This document shows, piece after piece, positions 28,555 to 38,260 of a DNA stretch of 64,000 nucleotides. This DNA comes from Francisella adeliensis (lineage in GTDB: Bacteria > Pseudomonadota > Gammaproteobacteria > Francisellales > Francisellaceae), in NCBI RefSeq assembly GCF_003290445.1, contig NZ_CP021781.1:1736001-1800000 (forward strand), given 5' to 3'. The first letter of the stretch is position 1, and each line of letters begins with the position of its first letter. The notes under the pieces are model-generated. The model saw nothing but the letters and a program-made list of their open reading frames with translations. It was not told where the DNA came from and made no database searches. A program made the position numbers and the translations under genes.

Positions 28555-30780
28555 TCAAGAAACTCTAACTAAATTAGCAATATCTGCCAATAAAATCTTC
28601 TGCCCAACATCACTACCAAAATTTACGGTAAAAAACTCTTTTGAGCCTTGTGCTTGAGCTTTTACAAATATTCCTTTGCCGAATATCTTATGAAAAACTT
28701 TATCGCCTTTTTTAAACTTATTATCTTTTGAGTTTGATTTTAAAAAATCAAATGGCGATGTGCCGAAATTTGTCTTAGTTTTTTGTCTAGCAGCTGATGC
28801 TTGTCTTGTCGCTTTTGCTTTACTTATATGCTCATCATCAATCTCTGCGAGAAATCTTGATTTCACTTGAAAACTACTTCGCCCAAATATGTTACGAACT
28901 TCAGCATGGCTTATAGTCAAAGCCTTCATAGCTCTTGTAATTGCCACATAGAATAATCGGCGTTCTTCTGCTAGTTTTTCTTTAAGCTTGTTAGAATGCT
29001 CTCCATCAAAAGATTGCTCTGAATTAATCACTGCACTAGGAGGGAATACTCCCTCTTCTGCAGCAACTATAAACACATATTTAAACTCTAGTCCTTTTGA
29101 TGCGTGGACTGTCATCAGCTGTATGCTATCTACAGTATCGTCAGCCTGCAGATCTCCAGCTTCAAGTACTGCAAATGATAAAAATTCCTGAAGAATATCA
29201 GTATTGTCATCAAGTAACTCAATTTGTGGCTCAAAGTCTTTAGCTGCACTTATAAGCTCTTTTAAGTTGTCTATTTTTTGACGGTCTTTTTCAGTATTTT
29301 TTTCTTCATAAGATGCAATAAGTCCACTAACTTCTATTACAACCTCTAGAAGTTTATCTAAGCTTAAATCTGCTACTTTTGCAGATATGTTTTCTATAAG
29401 AGCGATAAATTTAAGGAGCAATCCCGCCGTGCGTTTTGTCAAAAGATCGCGTTGTACAACCTCTATAGTCGCTTGCCAAAGTGACAGCGAGTTTATCTGC
29501 GCAAAGTTACGAATAGTTTCTAAAGTCTTTGCCCCTAGACCTCTTGTTGGAGTATTAATAATTCTCTCAAAAGCTAGATTGTCTGCCTTTGAAACTGCTA
29601 GTCGTAAATAAGCTAAAGCATCTTTTACTTCTGCTCGATCAAAGAACTTGAAGCCTCCGTATATTCTATAAGGAATACTTCCATAAATACAACTTTCCTC
29701 AAGTACACGCGAAAGGTAGTTTGAACGATACAAAATCGCTATATCATTATAGTCTGTACCATTTGCGTGTAAATCACGGATTTTATCTATTATGTACTTG
29801 GCTTCATCGCGTTCATTTACAGCTGTATAAACATCAACTTTCTGCCCCTCTTCAGCTGCCGACCAAAGCTGTTTTGACATTCTATTATCATTGTTTTTAA
29901 TCACTGAATTTGCAGCATTTAGAATATTTTTTGTCGATCGATAGTTTTGCTCTAGCTTTACAATATCTACATCTGCGACATCTTTTACGAAACTATGAAT
30001 ATTATCGACAACAGCGCCACGCCAGCCATATATAGATTGATCATCATCACCTACTGCCATGATGTAGTTATCATCAATCAAAAGCAGTTTCAACCACTTA
30101 TATTGGACACTATTTGTATCTTGAAATTCATCTATCAAAATATACTTAAACATTCTCTGATAGTATTCTCTTAACTGCTTATTCAAGCTAAATAACTCAT
30201 ATAAATAAAGTAATAAATCAGCGAAATCTAAAGCCTGCTCAGCCTGTAGTTTTTCTTCATAAGCTTTATATATCCCATTATAATGAGAGTCATACTGTCT
30301 TGAGAGTTTATTACTCCTTATAGCTTGATCTTTTTGCTTGTTAATGAAGTTTTGTAACAATTTTGGAGGATATTTTTTATCATCGAGTTCTAGCTCTTTT
30401 ATCACTCGTTTTAAAAGTTGAGCTTGCTCGTCCTGGTCAAGTATACGAAAGTTTTTATCTAGTCCCAGCTCATGAGCATGTTTACGTAAAAGCCTGTGTG
30501 CAATACCATGAAAAGTTCCTATCCACATTCCAAAAGCTGAAACTCCAAGCATACTACTTACTCTAGCCTGGATTTCTTTTGCAGCTTTATTAGTAAATGT
30601 AACAGCTAGGATATTCTCAAGGTCAGCCCTACCTTCTCTACAAAGATAGGCTATACGAGAAGTAAGAACTTTTGTTTTACCACTACCCGCACCTGCTAGT
30701 ATAAGAGAGTTACGGTCTTCTAAAAGAACAGCTCTGCGTTGCTCTGGATTTAGATTATTAAGAAACTGATGTTTTGACAT
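28555..30780 (-). CDS. uvrD: DNA helicase II UvrD (SF1 helicase)
   Basis: A 741-residue SF1A 3'-5' helicase. Motif Ia/Walker A 'AGAGSGKT' (29-36), 'VTFTNKAAKEIQ', motif II 'IDEFQDTN', motif III 'GDDDQSIYGWRGA', 'LEQNYRST' and the late motif 'MTVHASKGLEF' with 'FYVAITRA' are all present. The C-terminal 60 residues form a Tudor-like tail ('KGDKVFHKIFGKGIF'), as in UvrD/PcrA and unlike Rep. UvrD acts in nucleotide-excision and mismatch repair. Rep remains a less likely alternative. Confidence 0.92.
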   Translation of the reverse strand: MSKHQFLNNLNPEQRRAVLLEDRNSLILAGAGSGKTKVLTSRIAYLCREGRADLENILAVTFTNKAAKEIQARVSSMLGVSAFGMWIGTFHGIAHRLLRKHAHELGLDKNFRILDQDEQAQLLKRVIKELELDDKKYPPKLLQNFINKQKDQAIRSNKLSRQYDSHYNGIYKAYEEKLQAEQALDFADLLLYLYELFSLNKQLREYYQRMFKYILIDEFQDTNSVQYKWLKLLLIDDNYIMAVGDDDQSIYGWRGAVVDNIHSFVKDVADVDIVKLEQNYRSTKNILNAANSVIKNNDNRMSKQLWSAAEEGQKVDVYTAVNERDEAKYIIDKIRDLHANGTDYNDIAILYRSNYLSRVLEESCIYGSIPYRIYGGFKFFDRAEVKDALAYLRLAVSKADNLAFERIINTPTRGLGAKTLETIRNFAQINSLSLWQATIEVVQRDLLTKRTAGLLLKFIALIENISAKVADLSLDKLLEVVIEVSGLIASYEEKNTEKDRQKIDNLKELISAAKDFEPQIELLDDNTDILQEFLSFAVLEAGDLQADDTVDSIQLMTVHASKGLEFKYVFIVAAEEGVFPPSAVINSEQSFDGEHSNKLKEKLAEERRLFYVAITRAMKALTISHAEVRNIFGRSSFQVKSRFLAEIDDEHISKAKATRQASAARQKTKTNFGTSPFDFLKSNSKDNKFKKGDKVFHKIFGKGIFVKAQAQGSKEFFTVNFGSDVGQKILLADIANLVRVS

Positions 30781-30831
30781 TCTATAAAATATTTTTAAAT
30801 TACTGAAAGTATTTTAACAGAAAATAATTCA

Positions 30832-32088
30832 CTATTCTGAGCTTTCAAAAGTAAGTTTATACGCATAACAAGACTGTGCCACAAACACTATTGTTACGCT
30901 TAAAAGTACAGCCAATGCAATTCCCGTCTCTTGATAAATATAACCAAAGATACTAACTGTAATCACAAGCAGTATCATAAGCAGTAATGAACTAGATACT
31001 ACAAACTTATTTTTCTTCATGTATATAAGAGTAGGTGCAGCCAAACACCCCGACATTATTACACATTGCATTACCATAAATATAAGCAATATATTTTCAC
31101 CGACTATATAATCTTTGCCATATAAGAATAATACATCTCTTCCAAATACAATTGTAAGCAACACTATAATAAAACTCGCGATACTCATTGCCGCAAGGTT
31201 CTTATTAAATACATCCCTAATTCTAAACAAATCATTATCATTTATAGCTATAGCTATAGGTGTTAAGGCTATAGACTGTATACATGCTAAAAAGATATTT
31301 GCTATTAGCTGAGAAAATGATGCTGATGTTGCAAACACTCCTACACTTCCTTCATTTGCTAAGAAAACTTCAGCACCTATAATCGCCAGATAAGGAACTG
31401 TAAATAAAGCTAATGTATAAGGAAGCCCGGACAATCCTGAACTTAACCACTTTGTATACTCAATTTCCTCTGTCTTTGTAAAAAATAGTCTCATTCTCTT
31501 AAACAACAAATAAAACATAACTACAAATGCAATGACCCATGGCACCATAAATAAAACTACCGCAGCATACGAGTTCCTAAAACTTTCATCAAAAAACATT
31601 AAAGCTGCTAGAAATAGCATCGAAAAGTTTATTATGATTTTATAGATGACATTTGCTAACACTGGTTTTGAAAACCCAATAAGCACTCGGTAAAAAAAGA
31701 AGGAAAGCGCCATAAAAGGTATAAATATCACTGCAACAAATACTGGATGAGGATTTTTAAATAATAAAATATCCTTAGAAACCCAATAGCCAATAAATGC
31801 TATGATGTAGTAAAAAACTGTTAATAACCCAACAACACTAAACACATACACAAAAAAGGCTTTTACTACACCATTTTCTTTAGCTTTAACGGCAATAGCA
31901 ATCACATTTATAGCTGTAATATCTGCTCCTAGCAGACAAATTATATATGCAACACTAGCAACACTATATGCTGCTGAGAAATCACCAAACTTTTCAGAAC
32001 CTAGGTATCTAGCAACTATGATTGTTGCCAAAAAAAATGATACCGAAGCTAACAACTGAATCAAAAACAACAATAGACTTCTTTTCAT
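30832..32088 (-). CDS. Polysaccharide flippase-like membrane protein, copy 1
   Basis: A 418-residue inner-membrane protein of the MOP/Wzx type with about twelve to fourteen hydrophobic helices. The N-terminal block 'FFLATIIVARYLGSEKFGDF' is the standard opening of O-antigen/teichoic acid flippases. I start at ATG 32088, five bases after GAGG, rather than the GTG at 32094 that overlaps that site. It is a close paralogue of the next gene, and long stretches align, for example 'SSGLSGLPYTLALFTVPYL'. No glycosyltransferases flank it, so the lipid-linked substrate is unknown. Confidence 0.8.
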   Translation of the reverse strand: MKRSLLLFLIQLLASVSFFLATIIVARYLGSEKFGDFSAAYSVASVAYIICLLGADITAINVIAIAVKAKENGVVKAFFVYVFSVVGLLTVFYYIIAFIGYWVSKDILLFKNPHPVFVAVIFIPFMALSFFFYRVLIGFSKPVLANVIYKIIINFSMLFLAALMFFDESFRNSYAAVVLFMVPWVIAFVVMFYLLFKRMRLFFTKTEEIEYTKWLSSGLSGLPYTLALFTVPYLAIIGAEVFLANEGSVGVFATSASFSQLIANIFLACIQSIALTPIAIAINDNDLFRIRDVFNKNLAAMSIASFIIVLLTIVFGRDVLFLYGKDYIVGENILLIFMVMQCVIMSGCLAAPTLIYMKKNKFVVSSSLLLMILLVITVSIFGYIYQETGIALAVLLSVTIVFVAQSCYAYKLTFESSE

Positions 32089-32118
32089 TTGCACCTCGAA
32101 TAAAATTACTATTTATTT

Positions 32119-33393
32119 TTAAAAATATGTCTTATTAACTTTACAACCATCAAGTGTGAGCTTATATGCGTACAATATTTGTACTAAAAACACAAAACTT
32201 ACAGACAATAATACTGCAAAGGCAATTCCTATTTCCTGGTAAATATAACCCAAAAGACTGATAAATGCTATAAGCAAGATAATAAGTAGTAAAGAGGTAG
32301 ATGCTACAAACTTATTTTTCCCCATATAGATAAGAGTAGGTGCTGCTAAACACCCCATCAAAATCACGCACTGAGTGATAATAAACATCAGCAAAACACC
32401 TTCATCAACAACATATTCCTTACCATATACTGATAGTATATCAGCGCCATAAAGTAAAGTTATCTCTATAAGAATAAGACTTAACAAGGTTATATTAAGT
32501 GTATTCCTATTAAAAATTCGTCTGATTATTATAAATTTTTTATCGTAAAGTGCTTCAGCTATTGGCTCTAGATCAACCGACTGTATACATGCAGAAAAGT
32601 TTGTTGCTATTAGTTGTGAAAGAGCTATCACTGTAGCAAAAATACCCACACTCTCTTCATTGTTAAGAAACACTTCTGCTCCAATAATTGACAAATAAGG
32701 TATTGTGAGTAGAGCTAGAGTATAAGGTAGTCCTGAAAGACCAGAACTAAGCCACCCTACATAATCAATCTTTTCGGGGTTACAAACAAATATTTTCATT
32801 CTCTTAAAGAGAAATAAAGCCATAATACAAAGAGACAATATCCATGGAATCATAAACAGAACAATCGCTATATGTGAATCTCTAAAAAACTCATCATAAA
32901 ACATCAAGGATGCTAAAAGTAACATTGAAAAATGTATCAAAACTTTAAAAAGAATATTAGCAAAAACTGGCATTGAAAAAGAGATAATAACTCTATAAAA
33001 GAAAAAAGTAAGTGCCATAAATGGTATAAATAATACAGCAACAAAAACTGGATGATCATCTTTGAAATATAAAATATCTTTTGCAACCAAATATCCAATG
33101 AAAGCTATCATATAATATATAATGCTTAAAAGTGCTACCACAGTAAATACATAAATTACAAACGCTTTAATAACACCATTCTCTCTAGCTTTAACTGCTG
33201 TCGCTATAACATTTATTGCAGTCATATCAGCACCAAGCAAACATACTATATAAGCGACAACTGCCACACTATATGCCGCTGAGAAATCACCGAAATCTTC
33301 TGGACCAAGATATCTAGCAACTACAATTGTAGCAAGAAAAAATGACATCGAAGAAAATAGCTGAATCAATAGTAGAAATAAACTTCTCTTCAT
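32119..33393 (-). CDS. Polysaccharide flippase-like membrane protein, copy 2
   Basis: A 424-residue paralogue of the adjacent gene, with the same opening ('LATIVVARYLGPEDFGDF') and the same 'AAPTLIYMGKNKFVAS' block near the C-terminus. AAGGAG lies just before the ATG. The pair arose by tandem duplication and has since diverged along its whole length. Only 30 bases separate the two genes, so they are co-transcribed. Two copies suggest either a heteromeric unit or two related substrates (inference). Confidence 0.8.
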   Translation of the reverse strand: MKRSLFLLLIQLFSSMSFFLATIVVARYLGPEDFGDFSAAYSVAVVAYIVCLLGADMTAINVIATAVKARENGVIKAFVIYVFTVVALLSIIYYMIAFIGYLVAKDILYFKDDHPVFVAVLFIPFMALTFFFYRVIISFSMPVFANILFKVLIHFSMLLLASLMFYDEFFRDSHIAIVLFMIPWILSLCIMALFLFKRMKIFVCNPEKIDYVGWLSSGLSGLPYTLALLTIPYLSIIGAEVFLNNEESVGIFATVIALSQLIATNFSACIQSVDLEPIAEALYDKKFIIIRRIFNRNTLNITLLSLILIEITLLYGADILSVYGKEYVVDEGVLLMFIITQCVILMGCLAAPTLIYMGKNKFVASTSLLLIILLIAFISLLGYIYQEIGIAFAVLLSVSFVFLVQILYAYKLTLDGCKVNKTYF

Positions 33394-33458
33394 GCTTCTC
33401 CTTATATCCTATATTTTTAGTAAAACTTAATTACCTTACTTGTACTTGCATTTAATCC

Positions 33459-35753
33459 CTAGTTTTTTATTTCATTATTTTCAAGCACTACCTTCGATAC
33501 TTCTATAGGAATTTCTATATTATTTTCTTTTAAATATTCGAAAACCTTAGCTCTTAAGTCACTTTCTATAGCTAATTGCTCAACTCTATAACAAAATGCT
33601 CTTAGCGTGAAGTTAAGGCTATAATCACCATACTCTTCAAAAATCACGAATGGTTCGATACCTTTCAATACTCCATCTTGATTTTTTGCAACCTTATAAA
33701 GCAGCTGTGTCACAGCTTTAGGATCACTATTATATGCAACCTTAACCTTCAAAACTATTCTACCTATTGAATTAAAGGTTTCATTTGAAATCACATCGCT
33801 CATAAATAAGCTATTTGGAATAATTAGAGTCTTATGATTAAAAGTTTCTACATGAGTTGATCTAAGCCTGATTTTTTTAACTTCGCCAATCTCATCATCT
33901 ATATTTATCCAATCACCTACTTTTACTGGTCTTTCAACCAAAAGCATAAGTCCTGCAAAAAAATTCTTGATAAGATCTTGAAGAGCAAAACCAAAACCAA
34001 CTGACAATCCACTTACTATAAATGCTAGTGATGTACCACTTATTCCAAATGAATATATAAATATTACCAAAGAAATAAATACACCGAGATATCCTGTTGC
34101 TGTGTGTATAGCTTTATGCGTACCATTATCAATGTTTATATAAGGCAAAATATGCTTGTCAGATATGTTCTGGATAATTCTTGAAATAACTAAGCACACT
34201 ACTAGTATGATGAGTGATTTTAGGATATCTAAGATAGCAAAGTGCTTTTCACCAGCAATATTAAAACCATAATAGTAAGCTCTATAGACACTATCAGTAA
34301 TTTCATGATAAGGTACACCTATCTCTATAAGTACCAAAAAAACTCCAAGAACTATAAAAACTATTTTGATAATCGTTCTTAGCCAGTATTCAAAAACACT
34401 TTCATTTTTAGAGTCACTAATTTTTTGAATAACTTGTTCACCATACTTAGATGTTTTCTGAAGTTTTGCTAGAAAAACATAAATCCCTATAGTTAAAGCA
34501 CTATATAATGAGTAAAAAACCACAAAGACAAACATCACTCTAAGCACACTAATGATTACACCAGCTATTAGATTGTCCGATCCAACAAAAGATGAGCCTA
34601 AATATAAAATTGCTACAAATAATACTGCAAACCTTACGATGTTAGTGTAGACACTTATATCTTTAACTATTGATTCTGATTTACGCATCTTTTGAACCAC
34701 TTTCATTGCAACAAAAACCAAAAATATACTTAATATAAAAGATATTACAGTATTTCCTTGAGCTCCGTATACAGGATCAAATGAAGTTGTAGCTGAGAAA
34801 AAATCCATACCATGTATAGATAATAATAATAAGAGTATAAATATATAAAGTTGCAACCAAAATGAAGTTACCTTTCTTAAGTTTATACCAAGTATCTTGA
34901 TTAAAATGAAAACCATATTCTGAATGATCAAATATATATAAACAACATAGTTTCTTTCAATCCAATCAAACTTTATAAGCAAAAACTTAAATATACCTAT
35001 GATGAATAAAGATGGTATCAGAGAACACCAAAAAATACGCAAAAATATATTTATCTTATCTATTAATTTACTATCACTATAAATACTTAAATAACGACTT
35101 ATAAAACGCATATTAATTGCAAACAAATAAACACATAAATTATATACCACTATAGCAAGCAGCGCTGACAGGAAAAATGGAGTAAATTTATGTTTATTTG
35201 CACTATACTTTATCTCGTCAACACCTTTATGCCAAGCTGTCGCAAAAACAAGAATTTTATCTTTCTTTAATATATCCGTATTACGAGATTCTATGCGTAT
35301 TTGCGAGACTTCACTTAAGCCTCCTTCTATAAGTTGCTTTGAATCAATAATGTAAGCTCTAGCTTCTTCTAAGTTGCTAAGCTTAAATTTAAGAAAATCA
35401 TATCTTTCTTTTACTATTCCATTATTAAACTCTTGTTTTTGTTTAGTTAAAGACGAATAAATTTTTAGTTGCTTCTTTCGCAAGACTATTTCTTTTTCAA
35501 CATGATTTTGAAGAGATACTAACTTATTAAAACCTCTTAATGCTTGCTCCCTAAACTCATAAAGCTGCTGTTCTCCTATCATTTTACTATTTTCAGAATC
35601 TTCGATATAGTCACCTAAAGGAGCTAGTTCTGACATAATTATATCTACTTTCTGTATAATTATTTTAGTGTTATTAGAGTACTCTGTTTTTGAGTAAGAA
35701 ACACCTACACTTAATAGCAAAAGTATAATAGAAAAAATAGTTTTGAGTTTCAT
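33459..35753 (-). CDS. Large MscS-family mechanosensitive channel with periplasmic domain
   Basis: A 764-residue inner-membrane protein. A signal peptide (to about residue 21, 'VSYSKTEYS') leads to a helical periplasmic domain of about 160 residues with coiled-coil character. About ten membrane helices follow. The pore-lining block 'FIVSGLSVGFGFALQDLIKN' and the beta domain 'GDWINIDDEIGEVKKIRLRS' are the MscS core, ending in the alpha/beta vestibule. The layout is like E. coli MscK/MscM/YbiO rather than small MscS. It relieves osmotic downshock. It lies 15 bases after ftsY. Confidence 0.92.
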   Translation of the reverse strand: MKLKTIFSIILLLLSVGVSYSKTEYSNNTKIIIQKVDIIMSELAPLGDYIEDSENSKMIGEQQLYEFREQALRGFNKLVSLQNHVEKEIVLRKKQLKIYSSLTKQKQEFNNGIVKERYDFLKFKLSNLEEARAYIIDSKQLIEGGLSEVSQIRIESRNTDILKKDKILVFATAWHKGVDEIKYSANKHKFTPFFLSALLAIVVYNLCVYLFAINMRFISRYLSIYSDSKLIDKINIFLRIFWCSLIPSLFIIGIFKFLLIKFDWIERNYVVYIYLIIQNMVFILIKILGINLRKVTSFWLQLYIFILLLLLSIHGMDFFSATTSFDPVYGAQGNTVISFILSIFLVFVAMKVVQKMRKSESIVKDISVYTNIVRFAVLFVAILYLGSSFVGSDNLIAGVIISVLRVMFVFVVFYSLYSALTIGIYVFLAKLQKTSKYGEQVIQKISDSKNESVFEYWLRTIIKIVFIVLGVFLVLIEIGVPYHEITDSVYRAYYYGFNIAGEKHFAILDILKSLIILVVCLVISRIIQNISDKHILPYINIDNGTHKAIHTATGYLGVFISLVIFIYSFGISGTSLAFIVSGLSVGFGFALQDLIKNFFAGLMLLVERPVKVGDWINIDDEIGEVKKIRLRSTHVETFNHKTLIIPNSLFMSDVISNETFNSIGRIVLKVKVAYNSDPKAVTQLLYKVAKNQDGVLKGIEPFVIFEEYGDYSLNFTLRAFCYRVEQLAIESDLRAKVFEYLKENNIEIPIEVSKVVLENNEIKN

Positions 35754-35768
35754 AAGCTACAGCCTTTT

Positions 35769-36758
35769 TTAATTCAAATTATTTGAAAACAAGGCATCAG
35801 TAAAATCATTTGCCTTAAACACCTGCAAATCATCAATTTTCTCACCAACACCAATGAACCTTATTGGCAAGCCCATTTTTTTAGCAATAGAGAATACTAC
35901 CCCTCCTTTTGCTGTGCCATCAAGTTTGGTAATTGTTATACCAGTTAAATTAACTAAATCATTAAAAGCTTCCGCTTGGGAAAGTGCATTACCTCCTGTT
36001 GTAGCATCTAGTACTAGCATAACTTCATGAGGTGCTGAATCATCAATCTTATTAATAACTTTAATAACTTTCTTAAGCTCTTGCATTAGGTTATCTTTGT
36101 TGTGTAGCCTACCTGCGGTGTCTGCTATTATCACATCAACATCTTTTGACTTAGCTGAACTTATTGCATCATAAATCACTGAAGCACTATCAGCACCTTC
36201 ATGCTGATATACAACTTGAGTGTTATTACGGTCACCCCACTCTCTAAGTTGCTCAACTGCAGCTGCTCTAAAAGTATCTCCTGCCGCTAGCATTACTGAT
36301 TTACCTTGAAGCTGTAACTTTTTAGTAAGCTTACCAATAGTCGTAGTTTTACCTACACCATTTACACCAACTACAAGTATTACATGAGGGGTATTTTGAG
36401 AATTAATCTCTAAAGGCTTCTCACTTGGCTTTAAAATCTCAGTAAGCTTTGCTTTAATAATTTCATTGAGAGTATCTACTGTTTGCAACTCATTTCTAGC
36501 CACCTTATCGCGAAGGTGATTTACGATTTCATCTGTTGCCTCAACACCAATATCGGCTGTAAGCAATTGCATTTCTATTTCTTCTAAAAGTTCTTCATCA
36601 ACGATTTTTTGTCCCATTAAAATGGTATTTAAACCGCTACCAAACTTACCTGCAGTCTTAGAAAGGCCTGACTGTAGTCTAGAAAAAAGGCCTTTTTTTT
36701 GACTCTCGTTAGATGGTTGCTGTACTTCTACAGACTCTTTTTTCTTCTTAAAAAACAT
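35769..36758 (-). CDS. ftsY: Signal recognition particle receptor FtsY
   Basis: A 329-residue SRP GTPase that docks ribosome-SRP complexes at the membrane. An N-terminal Lys/Gln-rich region of only about 20 residues is much shorter than the long acidic A domain of E. coli. The NG domain follows: P-loop 'GVNGVGKTTTIGKL', 'GDTFRAAAVEQL', 'ADTAGRLHNKDNLMQEL' and 'TKLDGTAKGG'. All GTPase motifs are intact. The neighbours are a FimV-like gene (17 bases upstream) and the MscS-like channel. Confidence 0.96.
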   Translation of the reverse strand: MFFKKKKESVEVQQPSNESQKKGLFSRLQSGLSKTAGKFGSGLNTILMGQKIVDEELLEEIEMQLLTADIGVEATDEIVNHLRDKVARNELQTVDTLNEIIKAKLTEILKPSEKPLEINSQNTPHVILVVGVNGVGKTTTIGKLTKKLQLQGKSVMLAAGDTFRAAAVEQLREWGDRNNTQVVYQHEGADSASVIYDAISSAKSKDVDVIIADTAGRLHNKDNLMQELKKVIKVINKIDDSAPHEVMLVLDATTGGNALSQAEAFNDLVNLTGITITKLDGTAKGGVVFSIAKKMGLPIRFIGVGEKIDDLQVFKANDFTDALFSNNLN

Positions 36759-36775
36759 ATTAATTCCAGTAAAGA

Positions 36776-38179
36776 TTATTCAAAATATTTATCTTTAAGT
36801 TTTGCAATCTTCTGATGAAGTGGATCAAACATACTAACAATATTTTTAGATTTAATAAGATGAACTTCTCCATCAAAAGCTATTTCATCCCCTGCTCGAG
36901 CATAAACTTCAAGCAACATAAAACGAAGATTTATATTGTTTGGACTTTTTTCTAATGAGTCTTGAACTGTAATACTCGCTTCCATATATTTCTCGCCATC
37001 AAGATATTGCTCAACTAACTCTTCAACATATCTCATCTCATCTTCTTCATATATCTCAGAATCAATTTCTTCTACTAAATCATCTGCTTTTTTAAAGCTA
37101 TCATCACTAGCTGTTTCAAAAACCATACCTTTTGATGTCTTAACAGCTGTGCTTTTAGTATTTTGAGGAGCAGTAATACTTTCTTCTGCACTATCATCCT
37201 CTGGTTTATCACCTGTACTTACTAACTCTGCTATTTTGCTAGTTTTATTTTCACTAGTATTAATAAGATCATTGATATCACTTTCTAGATTAACTTTTTC
37301 TTCTAAATCTTTATCCTTGATATTTTCAGCAGCAACTTTACTATGCCTACTTCCATCTAATGGGGCAGAGAAATCAAAAGCTTCTTGAGGACCTTGATGA
37401 CTATCATCAGCTTTATAAAAATCGCTATCAGATACTACTGGAGAAATTCTAGACATCAGATGATCTCTTCTTTTCTTGGAAAGAACCTCTAACTCTTGTT
37501 CTTTTTTTGAGTTTCTGCTATCCCAAAACCTTTTGCCAAATATAAATAACCCCAACAAAATAATAATCACAAAAATAAATTTAGCTAACTTACTAAAAAT
37601 AGAGCTTGACTCACTACCATCATTCGACTGAGTCTCTTGAATATCCTGATTATTGATTTTACTATCTAAGTCACTACCATATGTAACAACTTTAGCATCA
37701 TCATTTGGCATTATGTTTGGAACAGTATTTTGTGATGATGTTGTTTGAGTATTTTGTGTCGCAGCTGACCGATTAGAAACCATAGCTTGGTCACCAAGAT
37801 TTGATGAGTCTGTTGTTGAAGAATTATTATTGCCAATAACTTTAGGTGTCTGTGAAACATTACTAGCATTATATGTCCCTTGGACCATCTCATTACGAAC
37901 TAAAGTAAGTCCATCTTCAACTTCATCTTTTGTTGTTGGAATAGCAAGCTTATCTCCAATCTTTATGCGATTATCAACAATCCCTGGAACCTCAGACTTA
38001 TTGATACCTTTAATAGAATCTGTTAACTCACCAGTACTTATACCATTTACAGTGTGTGATTTGGCAATTTTATATAAATAATCGCCGCTTTTAACAGTGT
38101 ATATTTCCATTGAATATAATGGCTGTAACGCAACTATAGCTGAACCTGCTATCAAAATCTTGCTGATATTCTTTAACAT
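36776..38179 (-). CDS. fimV: FimV/HubP-like LysM protein
   Basis: A 467-residue single-pass inner-membrane protein. The signal peptide ends near 'YSMEIYTVKSGDYLYKIA', which starts a LysM domain (about 24-85) that binds peptidoglycan. A Ser/Asn/Gln-rich linker leads to a membrane helix at about 193-213 ('FIFVIIILLGLFIFGKRF'). An acidic cytoplasmic region ends in a TPR-like FimV C-terminal motif ('YVEELVEQYLDGEKYMEA'). FimV/HubP proteins organise the cell pole and type IV pili in other gammaproteobacteria. It is shorter than Pseudomonas FimV; the function here is inferred from architecture. Confidence 0.75.
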   Translation of the reverse strand: MLKNISKILIAGSAIVALQPLYSMEIYTVKSGDYLYKIAKSHTVNGISTGELTDSIKGINKSEVPGIVDNRIKIGDKLAIPTTKDEVEDGLTLVRNEMVQGTYNASNVSQTPKVIGNNNSSTTDSSNLGDQAMVSNRSAATQNTQTTSSQNTVPNIMPNDDAKVVTYGSDLDSKINNQDIQETQSNDGSESSSIFSKLAKFIFVIIILLGLFIFGKRFWDSRNSKKEQELEVLSKKRRDHLMSRISPVVSDSDFYKADDSHQGPQEAFDFSAPLDGSRHSKVAAENIKDKDLEEKVNLESDINDLINTSENKTSKIAELVSTGDKPEDDSAEESITAPQNTKSTAVKTSKGMVFETASDDSFKKADDLVEEIDSEIYEEDEMRYVEELVEQYLDGEKYMEASITVQDSLEKSPNNINLRFMLLEVYARAGDEIAFDGEVHLIKSKNIVSMFDPLHQKIAKLKDKYFE

Positions 38180-38219
38180 CTAGAAAACCCTATAATATAC
38201 TTTAAATAAAGACTCAAAA

Positions 38220-38228
38220 ATTATAGCA
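38220..38228 (-). promoter_or_regulatory. Extended -10 promoter of the fimV-like gene
   Basis: On the minus strand TGC precedes a perfect TATAAT, about 41 bases before the ATG. The -35 region is poor. A second weaker TATTAT lies closer to the gene. Confidence 0.5.
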
Positions 38229-38260
38229 TATTTTAGTGTATAGAAACTAGATGATTTTAT

